Assembly: GCA_023416655.1 (NCBI GenBank)
Contig: JAEZHK010000063.1
Span: 62,001-126,000 of the forward strand
Direction: 5' to 3'
Length of the DNA: 64,000 nt
Source of the DNA: Bacillota bacterium
GTDB taxonomy: Bacteria; Bacillota; Clostridia; Christensenellales; Aristaeellaceae
The position numbers and the translations under genes are program-made. The first letter of the stretch is position 1. Each line of letters starts with the position of its first letter. Positions 33,596-41,788 of this stretch are shown here, piece by piece. Below the pieces are notes generated by a model. It was not told the DNA's origin. It was given only the letters and a program-made list of their open reading frames with translations, and searched no databases.

Positions 33596-34957
33596 TCAAT
33601 CCGCGGCGGCTTCCGTCACGTTGATTGTACCCCGGATCATGCCCATCCAGCAGGTGTACTGGATGCTGCCCGACTTTTCGGGGGTGAACTCAATCACGTT
33701 TTCACCGGTCTTGAACGTGTGCTCGATGCCGTACTCATTCAGGATCATCCGGTTGTTGCAGCCGTTGATGCTGCCCTCCGGCGCGTCGATGACCCACTTG
33801 ACGGGCAATCCGGCGCTCACGGTGATCGCGGGATATCGGCTCGGCTCCAGCGTGGAGCGGACGATCTGAACACCGTTTTCCACAGCGGTACTGCCCGCAG
33901 TGCCGGAAGCGGTTCCCACGCTGACGGGGCCGGGAAGAACCAGGACCGGCACATTCGCCCCGGAGAGGCTCATGCCCTGCGTAAGCATCGAAAGCCCAAG
34001 CACCACCACCAGCACCGCGCCGACGGTCATGACCTTCCGGGTGAACCGTCCACTAAGAACCGAACTGAGCGCGCCCAGCCCGAACATGAGCGGAACCGTC
34101 CCCAGGCTGAACAGCAGCATCGACAGCGCGCCCGCAAAGGGGTTCCCGGTGGAGAGTGCGTAGATCTGCATCGCTTGCAGCGGGCCGCAGGGCATCAGGC
34201 CGTTCAGAAGGCCCACGATCAGCGGGCTGTTGCTTCGGGCCTTTTCAACGCCGATCTTCATGGCGAGAAACTTCGGCATCCTCGGGTTCAGCCTCCTGAG
34301 CCACGGGAAGATGCCCAGCATGTTGAGGCCCATGATCACCATGAATACGCCCGCGACCAGCTTCAAAGCGCCCTGCAGCGTGTTCGAGAAGGTGATCGCA
34401 GAACCCAGCGCGCCGACAATAAAGCCCACCGCGGTATAGGAGATCACGCGGCCGAGGTTGTACAGAAACGCGGGCCTGAGCGCGGAGCGCCTGTCCCCAG
34501 CGCCACCATTTCCGGTCTGCGGGATGCACTGGGAGAGGTTGATGCCGCCGCACATCGCCACGCAATGCACCGAGGTGACGAGGCCGATCACAAACAGCAT
34601 GCCGTACCCCATGTTGGTTTCAGCCAGTTGGCTTGGTACGAGCAGGTTGAGAATGCCGAACTGCTGCAGGATCAGGTACAGGGCTGCGATGATGATCAAA
34701 AGCCCCGTGGCCCGGACCGCGCCTTTCTTCCCGGAATCACCGCCGGAGAGCACCCTGTAGTCCAGCTTTTCGATCACGGCGGCGATGTCCTTCGGCGAGA
34801 GCGCGTCCGCGTCATAGGAAACATCCGCGGTGCCCGCACCGTAGCGGACGACCGCGCTTTGAACGCCTTTCGTGCCGCGCAGTTTTTTCTCGATCTTGTT
34901 CTGGCAGTTCACGCACGTCATGCCGCCGACGCGCAGCCGCACGGTTTTCTGGCTCAT
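33596..34957 (-). CDS. HMA - SafE/DsbD-like membrane - cupredoxin-like fusion protein
   Basis: A 453-aa three-part protein. Residues about 3-68 are a heavy-metal-associated domain with MTCVNC. Residues about 80-345 contain six to eight helices of the SafE/DsbD-like membrane family (UreH-like), with CVAMCGGINLSQC and GLMPCGPLQAMQIYALS. The last about 90 residues are a cupredoxin-like domain with YTCWMGMIRG, the likely copper-binding loop. Such fusions occur in copper-resistance loci of Firmicutes and may move Cu(I) or electrons across the membrane. The ATG at 34957 was chosen over the upstream frame because GAGGGGA is about 8 nt away. It ends 10 bp from the convergent HxlR gene. Confidence 0.87.
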   Translation of the reverse strand: MSQKTVRLRVGGMTCVNCQNKIEKKLRGTKGVQSAVVRYGAGTADVSYDADALSPKDIAAVIEKLDYRVLSGGDSGKKGAVRATGLLIIIAALYLILQQFGILNLLVPSQLAETNMGYGMLFVIGLVTSVHCVAMCGGINLSQCIPQTGNGGAGDRRSALRPAFLYNLGRVISYTAVGFIVGALGSAITFSNTLQGALKLVAGVFMVIMGLNMLGIFPWLRRLNPRMPKFLAMKIGVEKARSNSPLIVGLLNGLMPCGPLQAMQIYALSTGNPFAGALSMLLFSLGTVPLMFGLGALSSVLSGRFTRKVMTVGAVLVVVLGLSMLTQGMSLSGANVPVLVLPGPVSVGTASGTAGSTAVENGVQIVRSTLEPSRYPAITVSAGLPVKWVIDAPEGSINGCNNRMILNEYGIEHTFKTGENVIEFTPEKSGSIQYTCWMGMIRGTINVTEAAAD

Positions 34958-35121
34958 CAGACATTCCCCTCTCTCTTCTTGCCCCAAAGTATAGCGGACG
35001 GATTTGTAGAAATTATGTGGGCGGTTTGCTTAACATAATCTTCATGGCACTGGCCCGCACCCTGACGGCGGGCGCGGCAGGGGAGAGGGGCGCTGCCTCC
35101 AAAGCGTAACGGTATTAATAT

Positions 35122-35146
35122 GGCCCCCGCGTTTTTCGCGGGAGCC
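35122..35146 (-). terminator. Terminator of the PaaK-like gene
   Basis: On the reverse strand GGCTCCCGCG and CGCGGGGGCC pair around AAAAA, with one internal T/G irregularity, 45 bp past the stop codon. The T-run is weak. Confidence 0.5.
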
Positions 35147-35191
35147 AAAGGTTCCTTTTATAATGGGGCGAACCCCCGGGGAAGCGAGGGA

Positions 35192-36553
35192 TCAGCGGTT
35201 CAGGTTGATGATGTGCTTGTACTTGCCGCTTCCCTCGAGCTGCCTGGGCTTTTCATGGGAAAGCTCGATTTCCACGCCCTGAGCGCCCTGGGTGGCGAGG
35301 AACGCGGCCAGCGCGTCCCGGGCCGCCTTGAACGCGGCGTCCGTCTCTATGCCCGCGTTCGGCTCCAGCCGAAGCTCGATCCTGTTGCCGCCCCGAGCGA
35401 CAACCTGGAACCGCCGCAGCACCCCCACTTCCTTGAGCGTCGCGTAGATCGGGAGCGGCGCGACGCGCACCGCTCCGCCCGGCCCGTCGAACTTCAGCAC
35501 GTCGTCCGTGCGCCCCTCAACCGTCAGCCACGGCGAGGGGTTCCCGCACGCGCAGCGCTCGTGATGCATCACCACGCGGTCTGTCACCTCGTAGCGGATG
35601 ACCGGCTGCGTGAAGTTATAGAGGTTCGTCAAAAGGATCTTGTCGGACTGCACGCCGCCCGGCACCGGCTGATTGTTTGCGTCCACCGGCTCCACGATCA
35701 CCCAGTCGTCATTGACGTGAAAGTGCTTTTCCCGGCACTCGGTGGCGATGGTGCCGCCCTCCGTGCAGGCGTAGGAGGTCTGCACATAGCAACCGAACGC
35801 CTCGGAGAGCCGCGCGCGCAGATCGTCCGACAGGGTTTCGCCGCCGGTCATGATGAAGGCGGGGTTGATGTTGAGTCGCCCGCTCTTCTTCTCCTCGATC
35901 AAGAGTTCCAGGTTCGTCGGATACCCGCCCAGCATCGCGGGCTGGAAGCGGTTGAGCTGTTCGACAATCTCCGGGATGGGCAATAGAGCGCTCGTGATCG
36001 CCATCTGCCGCTTCTTCCACGGCATGGAGCGGTGCAGCGCCTTCACCGAGCCGTTGGAAAGGTAAAACCCGCCCGTGGCGAACACGCCCATGGTCCTGTT
36101 GCCGCGCCGTATGAGCGCCATCAGATCTTCCTTGCGGGCGATGGAGCGCAGCGCGTTGACCGCGCTCATCACGTTTGAAACGGTCTTGTCGGCCAGCATC
36201 ACCAGCGGGTTTCCGGTGGAGCCGCTGGTGGTGAAGACCAGGTACTTCCCGCGAAAACGCCTGCCGACGTTGTCCATATCATTCATGAATTCCCTAACGT
36301 CCGCAAGCTTCACGCATTGGTCGGTGACCCACTCGTCAAAGTGCGCCATCAGGTCGGCCTTGGAAACCGGCGGGAGGTCGGAGAGTTTGAAATCCTCCGG
36401 AACGTCCCGGTAGAGCCGGGCGTAATAGGGGCTGTTCTTCTTCGCCCATGCCACCATGGCGCGCAGGCGCTCCTTTTGCAGACTTTCGCGGGTGGCGGCG
36501 TCCATCTTTCTGTACCGGGCGGTGAGCCGGAGCGCCTTGAGCAAGCCGATCAT
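35192..36553 (-). CDS. Phenylacetate-CoA ligase-like (PaaK/F390 synthetase-type) adenylating enzyme
   Basis: A 453-aa member of the adenylate-forming superfamily. The ATP-binding loop is FTTSGSTGNPLVM (about residues 101-113). The A5-type motif is SYACTEGGTIATEC. The C-terminal domain has VEGRTDDVLKFDG. The closest groups by pattern are PaaK-like ligases and coenzyme F390 synthetase-like proteins, which activate an aryl or other carboxylic acid. The substrate is unknown. Its start overlaps the end of the TetR gene, giving a TetR-ligase operon. The paired TetR operators upstream suggest control by an acid or its CoA ester. Confidence 0.82.
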   Translation of the reverse strand: MIGLLKALRLTARYRKMDAATRESLQKERLRAMVAWAKKNSPYYARLYRDVPEDFKLSDLPPVSKADLMAHFDEWVTDQCVKLADVREFMNDMDNVGRRFRGKYLVFTTSGSTGNPLVMLADKTVSNVMSAVNALRSIARKEDLMALIRRGNRTMGVFATGGFYLSNGSVKALHRSMPWKKRQMAITSALLPIPEIVEQLNRFQPAMLGGYPTNLELLIEEKKSGRLNINPAFIMTGGETLSDDLRARLSEAFGCYVQTSYACTEGGTIATECREKHFHVNDDWVIVEPVDANNQPVPGGVQSDKILLTNLYNFTQPVIRYEVTDRVVMHHERCACGNPSPWLTVEGRTDDVLKFDGPGGAVRVAPLPIYATLKEVGVLRRFQVVARGGNRIELRLEPNAGIETDAAFKAARDALAAFLATQGAQGVEIELSHEKPRQLEGSGKYKHIINLNR

Positions 36554-36554
36554 T

Positions 36555-37193
36555 TTATTTTTTCTCCTCCTTCGCAACGCCGTACAGCATGTAGTCGATG
36601 GACCGCCGAATCTCTGCCTTGATCGCGTCCGCCTGCGGGACGATCTCGTCGGGCTTGTCCCGGTACTCGATCATGAACCGGTTGATGATCGCGCCGGTGT
36701 ACAGCGCGAGCGCTTCGGTTGCCTTTTGATCCGTTGGGTCTTTGAGCGGCAACAGCGCCATCGCGCCCGCCATGGTCGTTGCGGACTGGGCGGCGGTCGC
36801 CTGATGGTACTTCACAAACAGCGCGTTCTTGGCCTCCGCGACCGCGCTTCCCGCCTCCCGCGACGCCATGTTGACCAGCCACATTTCGTCCGGGTATTCC
36901 CGCGCGAGCCGGAGCTTTTCATCCATGCTGGCGAAGATGATCCCGTAGAAGCCCTCCTCCTTCGGCTCGGGGGAGACGGTGGTCAGCCGGTCGAGAGCGA
37001 GCGTCAGGCAGTACAGGTAAAACGCCTTCTTTGAGCCGAAGTAGTGGAACAGCAGGCCCTTTGAGATGCCGGAATCGCGTGTGATTTCGTCGGTGCTCGC
37101 GTCGGCGTAGGACTTCCTCGAAAACTCACGGATGCCGCACTTTTCGATCGCCGCGCGCTTCTCCTCCGGCAGGTTCAGAAATGACTTGTGCAT
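36555..37193 (-). CDS. TetR-family repressor of the PaaK-like operon
   Basis: A 212-aa regulator. The N-terminal helix-turn-helix is STDEITRDSGISKGLLFHYFGSKK, written here in parts: STDEITRDSG, then ISKGLLFHYFGSKKAF. The rest is the all-helical ligand domain. The ATG at 37193 has GGAGG 6 nt upstream; the longer frame begins inside the operator. It is the first gene of a two-gene operon, and two near-identical operators lie in the promoter region, so it is very likely autoregulatory. Confidence 0.88.
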   Translation of the reverse strand: MHKSFLNLPEEKRAAIEKCGIREFSRKSYADASTDEITRDSGISKGLLFHYFGSKKAFYLYCLTLALDRLTTVSPEPKEEGFYGIIFASMDEKLRLAREYPDEMWLVNMASREAGSAVAEAKNALFVKYHQATAAQSATTMAGAMALLPLKDPTDQKATEALALYTGAIINRFMIEYRDKPDEIVPQADAIKAEIRRSIDYMLYGVAKEEKK

Positions 37194-37207
37194 GTTCGCC
37201 CTCCATA

Positions 37208-37263
37208 TTGACTGGTCGGTCAATTCCTGAGACGATCATACTGCGGATTGACCAGCCAGTCAA
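37208..37263. promoter_or_regulatory. Two TetR operator boxes
   Basis: TTGACTGGTCGGTCAA (37208-37223) and, read on the other strand, TTGACTGGCTGGTCAA (37248-37263) are near-identical 16-bp imperfect palindromes, 24 bp apart and just upstream of the TetR start. They follow the TGACNGGTCA pattern of many TetR repressors. Confidence 0.8.
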
Positions 37264-37466
37264 CGGGTGAGCGGAGAAATTGCATGTAAAATCTTCAAAT
37301 CGAAAAGAAAATGACGGCCTTCGCAGCGGATACGCATGATGGAATCTTGAAAAGATTATTTTTGGGGATCATGACACAGGGCACGATTCGGTTGACTTTT
37401 GGTAACTATTCCCGGCAACGGCTTGGCAGCCAGTTCCGTCCAATAGGCAGAAGGTGGTGGAAACCC

Positions 37467-38489
37467 ATGAAAAAGAATATTCGGATTTGCATCACGGTGA
37501 CTCTGGTGGTTCTCCTGGGCGTACAGCTGCTGGGCGGCTTCTCCGCGCTGGCGGCCACGTCCACGACGGCGGGGAGTGTCAAGGACTATTTCCCGGTCAA
37601 GCCGAACACCCGGTACATGTACGAGGGGTCTGGGAGCGAGTATGCTTTCTATGATGTGGTGCTGGATTATTCGCAGGGAACGAAGATGCAGCAGCGCGTC
37701 GACAACGGCGGTACCGTCGTGGCCAAGGTGATCGAGGTCAAGGACGGCATCGCGAAGCTCGTTTTCACCCGGCCGGAGGTCTACTATCGCGAGAACTTTT
37801 TGACGCAGAAGAAAAATGCCAACGAAATCCTGCTCAAGGAGCCGCTGCGCGCGGGCACCAAGTGGAAGCTGCCGGACGGCCGCGAACGGCGCATCAGCCG
37901 TACATCCGTCTCGGTCTCAACGCCCTCGGGCGACTACAAGGCGTTGGAAGTGATCACCAAGTCGAAGGACAGCACCACGACGGACTACTACGCAAAGAAC
38001 GTCGGGCTGGTGAAGTCGGTCTTCAAGACCGGGGATACCGAGGTCAGTTCGACGCTTGAAAAGATCGAGAAGGACAAGCCGTTCGTTCAGACGATCCGGT
38101 TCTTCTACCCGGACGCGAACGGAACCAGCGTAAAAAGCGTGGAGAAGCAAGTGAGCTTCCGCACCAACGACATCACCCGGATCAAACTGGCGCAGGCCTA
38201 CAAGGACGCGCTGGCCGGAAAGTCCAAGGTGTTCTCCAAGAACACCAAGATCTCGAGCCTCTACCTCAACCGCGACGGGATGGTGTACATCGACCTGAAC
38301 CGCGCGTTCGTGACGGAGATGAACGCGGGCTCCGGCTACGAGTCGCTGATCCTCCAAAGCGTCGCCAACACCTTTGGGATTTACTACGGCGTGGAGCGGG
38401 TGTACCTCACCATTGACAACAAGCTCTACGAATCCGGGCACATTGCGCTGAAGAAGGGACAGTATTTGAAAGTGGACGCCATGCCATAG
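37467..38489 (+). CDS. Secreted GerMN-domain protein
   Basis: A 340-aa exported protein with a Sec signal peptide (IRICITVTLVVLLGVQLLGG, cleavage near ALAA). Residues about 40-215 form a beta-rich domain of unknown family with a repeated lysine/threonine pattern. The C-terminal about 120 residues match the GerMN domain: RFFYPDANGTSVKSVEKQV, SLYLNRDGMVYIDLNRAFV and VERVYLTIDNK. GerM in B. subtilis is a sporulation lipoprotein of the forespore-mother cell channel, and GerMN also occurs in cell-wall proteins. Here there is a plain signal peptide, not a lipobox. The start at 37467 follows AGGTGGTGG. Confidence 0.8.
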   Translation: MKKNIRICITVTLVVLLGVQLLGGFSALAATSTTAGSVKDYFPVKPNTRYMYEGSGSEYAFYDVVLDYSQGTKMQQRVDNGGTVVAKVIEVKDGIAKLVFTRPEVYYRENFLTQKKNANEILLKEPLRAGTKWKLPDGRERRISRTSVSVSTPSGDYKALEVITKSKDSTTTDYYAKNVGLVKSVFKTGDTEVSSTLEKIEKDKPFVQTIRFFYPDANGTSVKSVEKQVSFRTNDITRIKLAQAYKDALAGKSKVFSKNTKISSLYLNRDGMVYIDLNRAFVTEMNAGSGYESLILQSVANTFGIYYGVERVYLTIDNKLYESGHIALKKGQYLKVDAMP

Positions 38490-38534
38490 GGCGGGCAAAC
38501 CGATTCCAAATGAACAGTAAATAAGTAGACATAA

Positions 38535-38559
38535 GGGATCCACCGGAGCGGTGGATCCC
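38535..38559. terminator. Bidirectional terminator hairpin
   Basis: Perfect 11-bp arms GGGATCCACCG and CGGTGGATCCC around a 3-nt loop lie between the convergent GerMN and sugar-permease genes. T-rich flanks are modest. Confidence 0.7.
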
Positions 38560-38590
38560 TACGTTTTGGGCGGACGGATTTTCGTATGTG

Positions 38591-39406
38591 CTAGGATTTG
38601 AGGCCGCTCATTTTGACACCCTCAACCAGGTACTTCTGCAGCACGAAGAACAGAAGGATTGTCGGGGCCACCGCGATCACGCCCGCGGCCATGATGGCGT
38701 TCCAGGGCGAGTCGTTCCGGCCGATGAAATCGGCGATGGCGATCTGCAGCACCCATTTGCTCTGGGACTGGTTCACGACCAGCGGCCAGATGTAGCTGTT
38801 CCAGTTGGCAATGAAGAACGCCACGGCCAGCGTGATGGCGATGGACTTCGAAAGCGGCAGGAAGATGCGCAGGTACGTGCCGAACGGCGAGCAGCCGTCG
38901 ATCCCCGCGGCTTCCTCGAGTTCCAGCGGGATGGTGAGGAAGAACTGGCGGAAAAGGAAGATGCCGTAAGCGTGGGGGATGGCGGGAATGATCATGCCCG
39001 CGTAGGAGTTGAGCATGCCCATCTGCTTGACGAGGATGAAGAGCGGGATCATGATGACCGAGAAGGGGATCATGAGCGTCGACAAAATCCACAGAAACAC
39101 CGCGCGCCTGCCCGGAAATTCCAGCCTCGCCAGCGCGTAGCCCGCCATGGAGTGAAAGAGGAGCGCCACAAGCGTGACGGTGGACGACACAAAGAGCGAA
39201 TTCAAAAAGTAGATGTGGAAGTTGTGCTGCGCCACCTGTTGGTAGCCGTCCATCGATGTTCGAAGGGGGATCAGCCGCCCGTCGAACACGTCGGCCACGG
39301 GCTTGAAGGAATTTATCACCATGATGTAGACCGGAACCAGGAGGCAGAACGCGAGCGCGGACGCGAACAGGATTTTGACGGCCGTAAGCGGTTTATTCGT
39401 CTTCAT
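38591..39406 (-). CDS. Sugar ABC importer permease, MalG/LacG type
   Basis: A 271-aa inner-membrane protein with six hydrophobic segments. The start MKTNKPLTAVKILFASALAF and NSFKPVADVFDGRLIPL are typical of MalG-type subunits. The EAA loop is LEEAAGIDGCSPFGTYLRIF (about residues 181-200). It ends with the usual VEGVKMSGLK. No ATPase is encoded nearby, so a shared MsmK-type ATPase elsewhere is expected, as in many Firmicutes. Its ATG overlaps the upstream permease stop by 4 bp. It is the last gene of the operon. Confidence 0.92.
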   Translation of the reverse strand: MKTNKPLTAVKILFASALAFCLLVPVYIMVINSFKPVADVFDGRLIPLRTSMDGYQQVAQHNFHIYFLNSLFVSSTVTLVALLFHSMAGYALARLEFPGRRAVFLWILSTLMIPFSVIMIPLFILVKQMGMLNSYAGMIIPAIPHAYGIFLFRQFFLTIPLELEEAAGIDGCSPFGTYLRIFLPLSKSIAITLAVAFFIANWNSYIWPLVVNQSQSKWVLQIAIADFIGRNDSPWNAIMAAGVIAVAPTILLFFVLQKYLVEGVKMSGLKS

Positions 39407-40326
39407 GTTTGCTCACCCTCGCCTTTCTGCAGGAATTTCAACTGGAAAATGCTGACGGCGAAGATGATCACGAACAGCACCACCGCCATCGCCGCGGCGT
39501 AGCCCAGCTGCGAGTACTGGAACGCGTTCGTGTAGATGTGGAAAACCGTCACGTTGGTCGCGTTGGCGGGGCCGCCGTTGGTCATGATCTTGATCAGGTC
39601 AAACACCTGGAAGGAGGCGATGGTCGTGACCAGCAGCACGAAGGTGTTCACCTCCCGAAGTAGCGGGAAGGTGATCGAGCGGAAGATCACAAACGCGTTC
39701 GCGCCGTCGAGCCGCGCGGATTCGTAGTAGCTCTTGGGCACGTCCTTCAGCGCGGCCAGGAAGATGATGGAGTAGTAGCCCACGAGGATCCACACCGAGA
39801 TGAAGGCGATGCAGAAGAGCGCCTGGCTGGGGTTCCCCAGAAAGCTCTGCGGCGGGATGCCGACGAGCTTCAGAATGTCGTTGACGATGCCGCGCTGCGG
39901 GTCGAAGATGAAGAGCCACATGAGGGACGCCACGACCGTCGAAATCGCGAACGGCACGAAGTAGACCGTCCGAAAGAATTCCTCCACGCGTCTCGGCAGC
40001 GAGTTGACAAAGAGCGCCAATAAAAGCGAGAAGCCGAAGATCATCGGCACGAACATCAGCGTGTAGATGAGGGATTTTAAGAGCGAATCCCAGAAAACCG
40101 TGTCACGGAAGAGGTTTACGTAGTTCTGAAGCCCGATGAAGGTCATCTTCGGGTTCAGCGCGTTCCAGCTGTGGAAGCTGGTGTACACCGAGAGCAGGAT
40201 CGGCAAAAACAGGAATACCAGTAGCCCGATCACGTCCGGCGCAAGCATCAGGTACGCGAACATCGCGCGCTGCGCTTTCTGGCTTTTCAAGCCGCGCCGC
40301 TTCGTGGTTGCCGGATGCTTGTTCAA
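39403..40326 (-). CDS. Sugar ABC importer permease, MalF/LacF type
   Basis: About 307 aa with six membrane segments. MalF-type marks are AYLMLAPDVIGLLVFLFLPI near the N-terminus, the EAA loop YESARLDGANAFVIFRSITF, and NGGPANATNVTVFHIYTNAF near the end. It forms the channel with the following MalG-type permease. The start is uncertain: a TTG at 40335 directly abuts GGGGGAGG, and the TTG at 40326 is 9 nt from it, so 40326 is preferred. A hairpin lies between this gene and the binding-protein gene. Confidence 0.9.
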   Translation of the reverse strand: MNKHPATTKRRGLKSQKAQRAMFAYLMLAPDVIGLLVFLFLPILLSVYTSFHSWNALNPKMTFIGLQNYVNLFRDTVFWDSLLKSLIYTLMFVPMIFGFSLLLALFVNSLPRRVEEFFRTVYFVPFAISTVVASLMWLFIFDPQRGIVNDILKLVGIPPQSFLGNPSQALFCIAFISVWILVGYYSIIFLAALKDVPKSYYESARLDGANAFVIFRSITFPLLREVNTFVLLVTTIASFQVFDLIKIMTNGGPANATNVTVFHIYTNAFQYSQLGYAAAMAVVLFVIIFAVSIFQLKFLQKGEGEQT

Positions 40327-40369
40327 AAGCTTCAACCTCCCCCGGATGAATGGGTGAATGGGTGGGAAA

Positions 40370-40398
40370 GGCGGGGGACAGGCCAGCTGCCCCCCGCC
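40370..40398 (-). other. Intercistronic hairpin after the sugar-binding protein
   Basis: The arms GGCGGGGG (40370-40377) and CCCCCGCC (40391-40398) lie between the binding-protein stop (40414) and the permease start. No T-run follows. Confidence 0.6.
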
Positions 40399-40413
40399 GC
40401 GAGACTCACTTCG

Positions 40414-41679
40414 TTACATGGAGCCCTGGAAGCCCGCGAGGAACTGGTTGATCTTGTCGTTGGCGGCCTTCGCCTCGGTGGCGGGGTCGGCGCCGGCGAA
40501 CATCACGTTCTGCAGCGCGCTGCCGATGGCGTCGACGACTTCGGCGGGGTAGCGCGGCTCACCGATCGCGGAGGCGTAGATCTCGTCGGTGAAGACCTGG
40601 CGCAGGCCCTTGGAGTAGATGTCCTTGCCCGCTTCGACGACGGACTTGCGGGGCGAGTAGGCGAACTTGACGTCGGTGCACCACTTCAGCGGGTTCTCTA
40701 CGCCGCCCGCGAAGCACCACATGGCGAACTTGGCGGCCGCTTCGGCGTTGGCGCTGTTGGCGTTGACCATCATCTTCCAGCCGCCGGCGCAGGTGGCGGG
40801 CTTGCCGCCCTCCGGGATGGGTAGCGGCACGACGCCGATATTCTGGTCGGCATACTTCTTCTCGAGGTCCGCGATGGCCCAGGTGCCGCTGACCTGCATG
40901 GCAGTCTGGGCGGTGCCCAGGAGGCTAATGTCAAACGTGCCGGGAATGGAGATCTTGGCGGGCGCGCCGGCCTTGATCAGGTCGCCCCACAGCTTCAGCG
41001 CGGCGATGGCGGCCGGGCTGTCAAAGCTGGCCTGCTTGGTGGCGATGTCCACGGCGTTCGCGCCGCCCTGCCACAGGAAGGGGTACCAGGTGAAGTTCTG
41101 ATAGTAGCCCTTGTTGGGCTCGATCAGAAGGCCCGCGATCTTGTCCTTGGTCAGCGCGGTGGTGGCGGCGATCAGCTCATCCCAGGTCTTGGGCGGCGTG
41201 ATGCTGGCGGCTTCGAGCATGGTCTTGTTGTAGTACAGGCCCAGCAGTTCCACCTCGAACGGGATGGCGCAGATCTTGCCGTCCACGGTCACGGCGTCAA
41301 TCGAGCTGGGGAGGAAGTCCGCCAGGATTTCCGGCGTGAAGTACGGGGTCAGGTCCATCGCAAGACCGCTGTTGGCGTACTTCAAAAAGTCCCCCGGGCT
41401 CATGAAGAACACATCCGGGCCCGCGCCGGCGGCGAAGGCGGTCGTCAGCTTGGAGCCCATGTACTCGTCCTGCGGGATGGCCACAAATTCGATCTCGACG
41501 CCCGGGTTCTCCTTCATATACTGCTCGGGCAGCGAGGCCATGAATTCCTTTTCGGCGCTGGAATGGAATGTCCAGAAGGTCAGCTTAACGGGGGCTTCTG
41601 CGGACGCGAAGGGGATGGCGGTTGTAATCAGCATGGAGAAGACCAATGCCAGGACCAGGATGCGGAGCGCTTTCTTCAT
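40414..41679 (-). CDS. Sugar ABC importer binding protein (SBP family 1)
   Basis: A 421-aa exported protein with a Sec signal peptide (KKALRILVLALVFSMLITTA, cleavage near ASA-EA). The mature part begins VKLTFWTFHSSAEKEFMASL, typical of family-1 sugar receptors. AAGAGPDVFFMSPGDFLKYA and AMQVSGTWAIADLEKKYADQ also fit this family. No lipobox Cys is visible. The ATG at 41679 has GGAGG 7 nt upstream. It heads the transport operon, and a LacI-type operator lies 61 bp upstream. Substrate unknown; the linked DUF2961 enzyme suggests an oligosaccharide or fructose-type glycan. Confidence 0.92.
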   Translation of the reverse strand: MKKALRILVLALVFSMLITTAIPFASAEAPVKLTFWTFHSSAEKEFMASLPEQYMKENPGVEIEFVAIPQDEYMGSKLTTAFAAGAGPDVFFMSPGDFLKYANSGLAMDLTPYFTPEILADFLPSSIDAVTVDGKICAIPFEVELLGLYYNKTMLEAASITPPKTWDELIAATTALTKDKIAGLLIEPNKGYYQNFTWYPFLWQGGANAVDIATKQASFDSPAAIAALKLWGDLIKAGAPAKISIPGTFDISLLGTAQTAMQVSGTWAIADLEKKYADQNIGVVPLPIPEGGKPATCAGGWKMMVNANSANAEAAAKFAMWCFAGGVENPLKWCTDVKFAYSPRKSVVEAGKDIYSKGLRQVFTDEIYASAIGEPRYPAEVVDAIGSALQNVMFAGADPATEAKAANDKINQFLAGFQGSM

Positions 41680-41739
41680 ACCCAAACCTCCTCCAGATTG
41701 TCTATTTTACCGGCGCCCCTCGGGCGCAGCAAAATCTGT

Positions 41740-41753
41740 TGCAATCGATTGCA
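41740..41753. promoter_or_regulatory. LacI-family operator (copy 1)
   Basis: The perfect palindrome TGCAATCGATTGCA lies between the LacI gene's 3' end and the binding-protein start. The same 14 bp recur at 43908-43921. Confidence 0.85.
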
Positions 41754-41788
41754 GTACCATGCGCGGAGACCCGCGCATTCGCTTTCCG

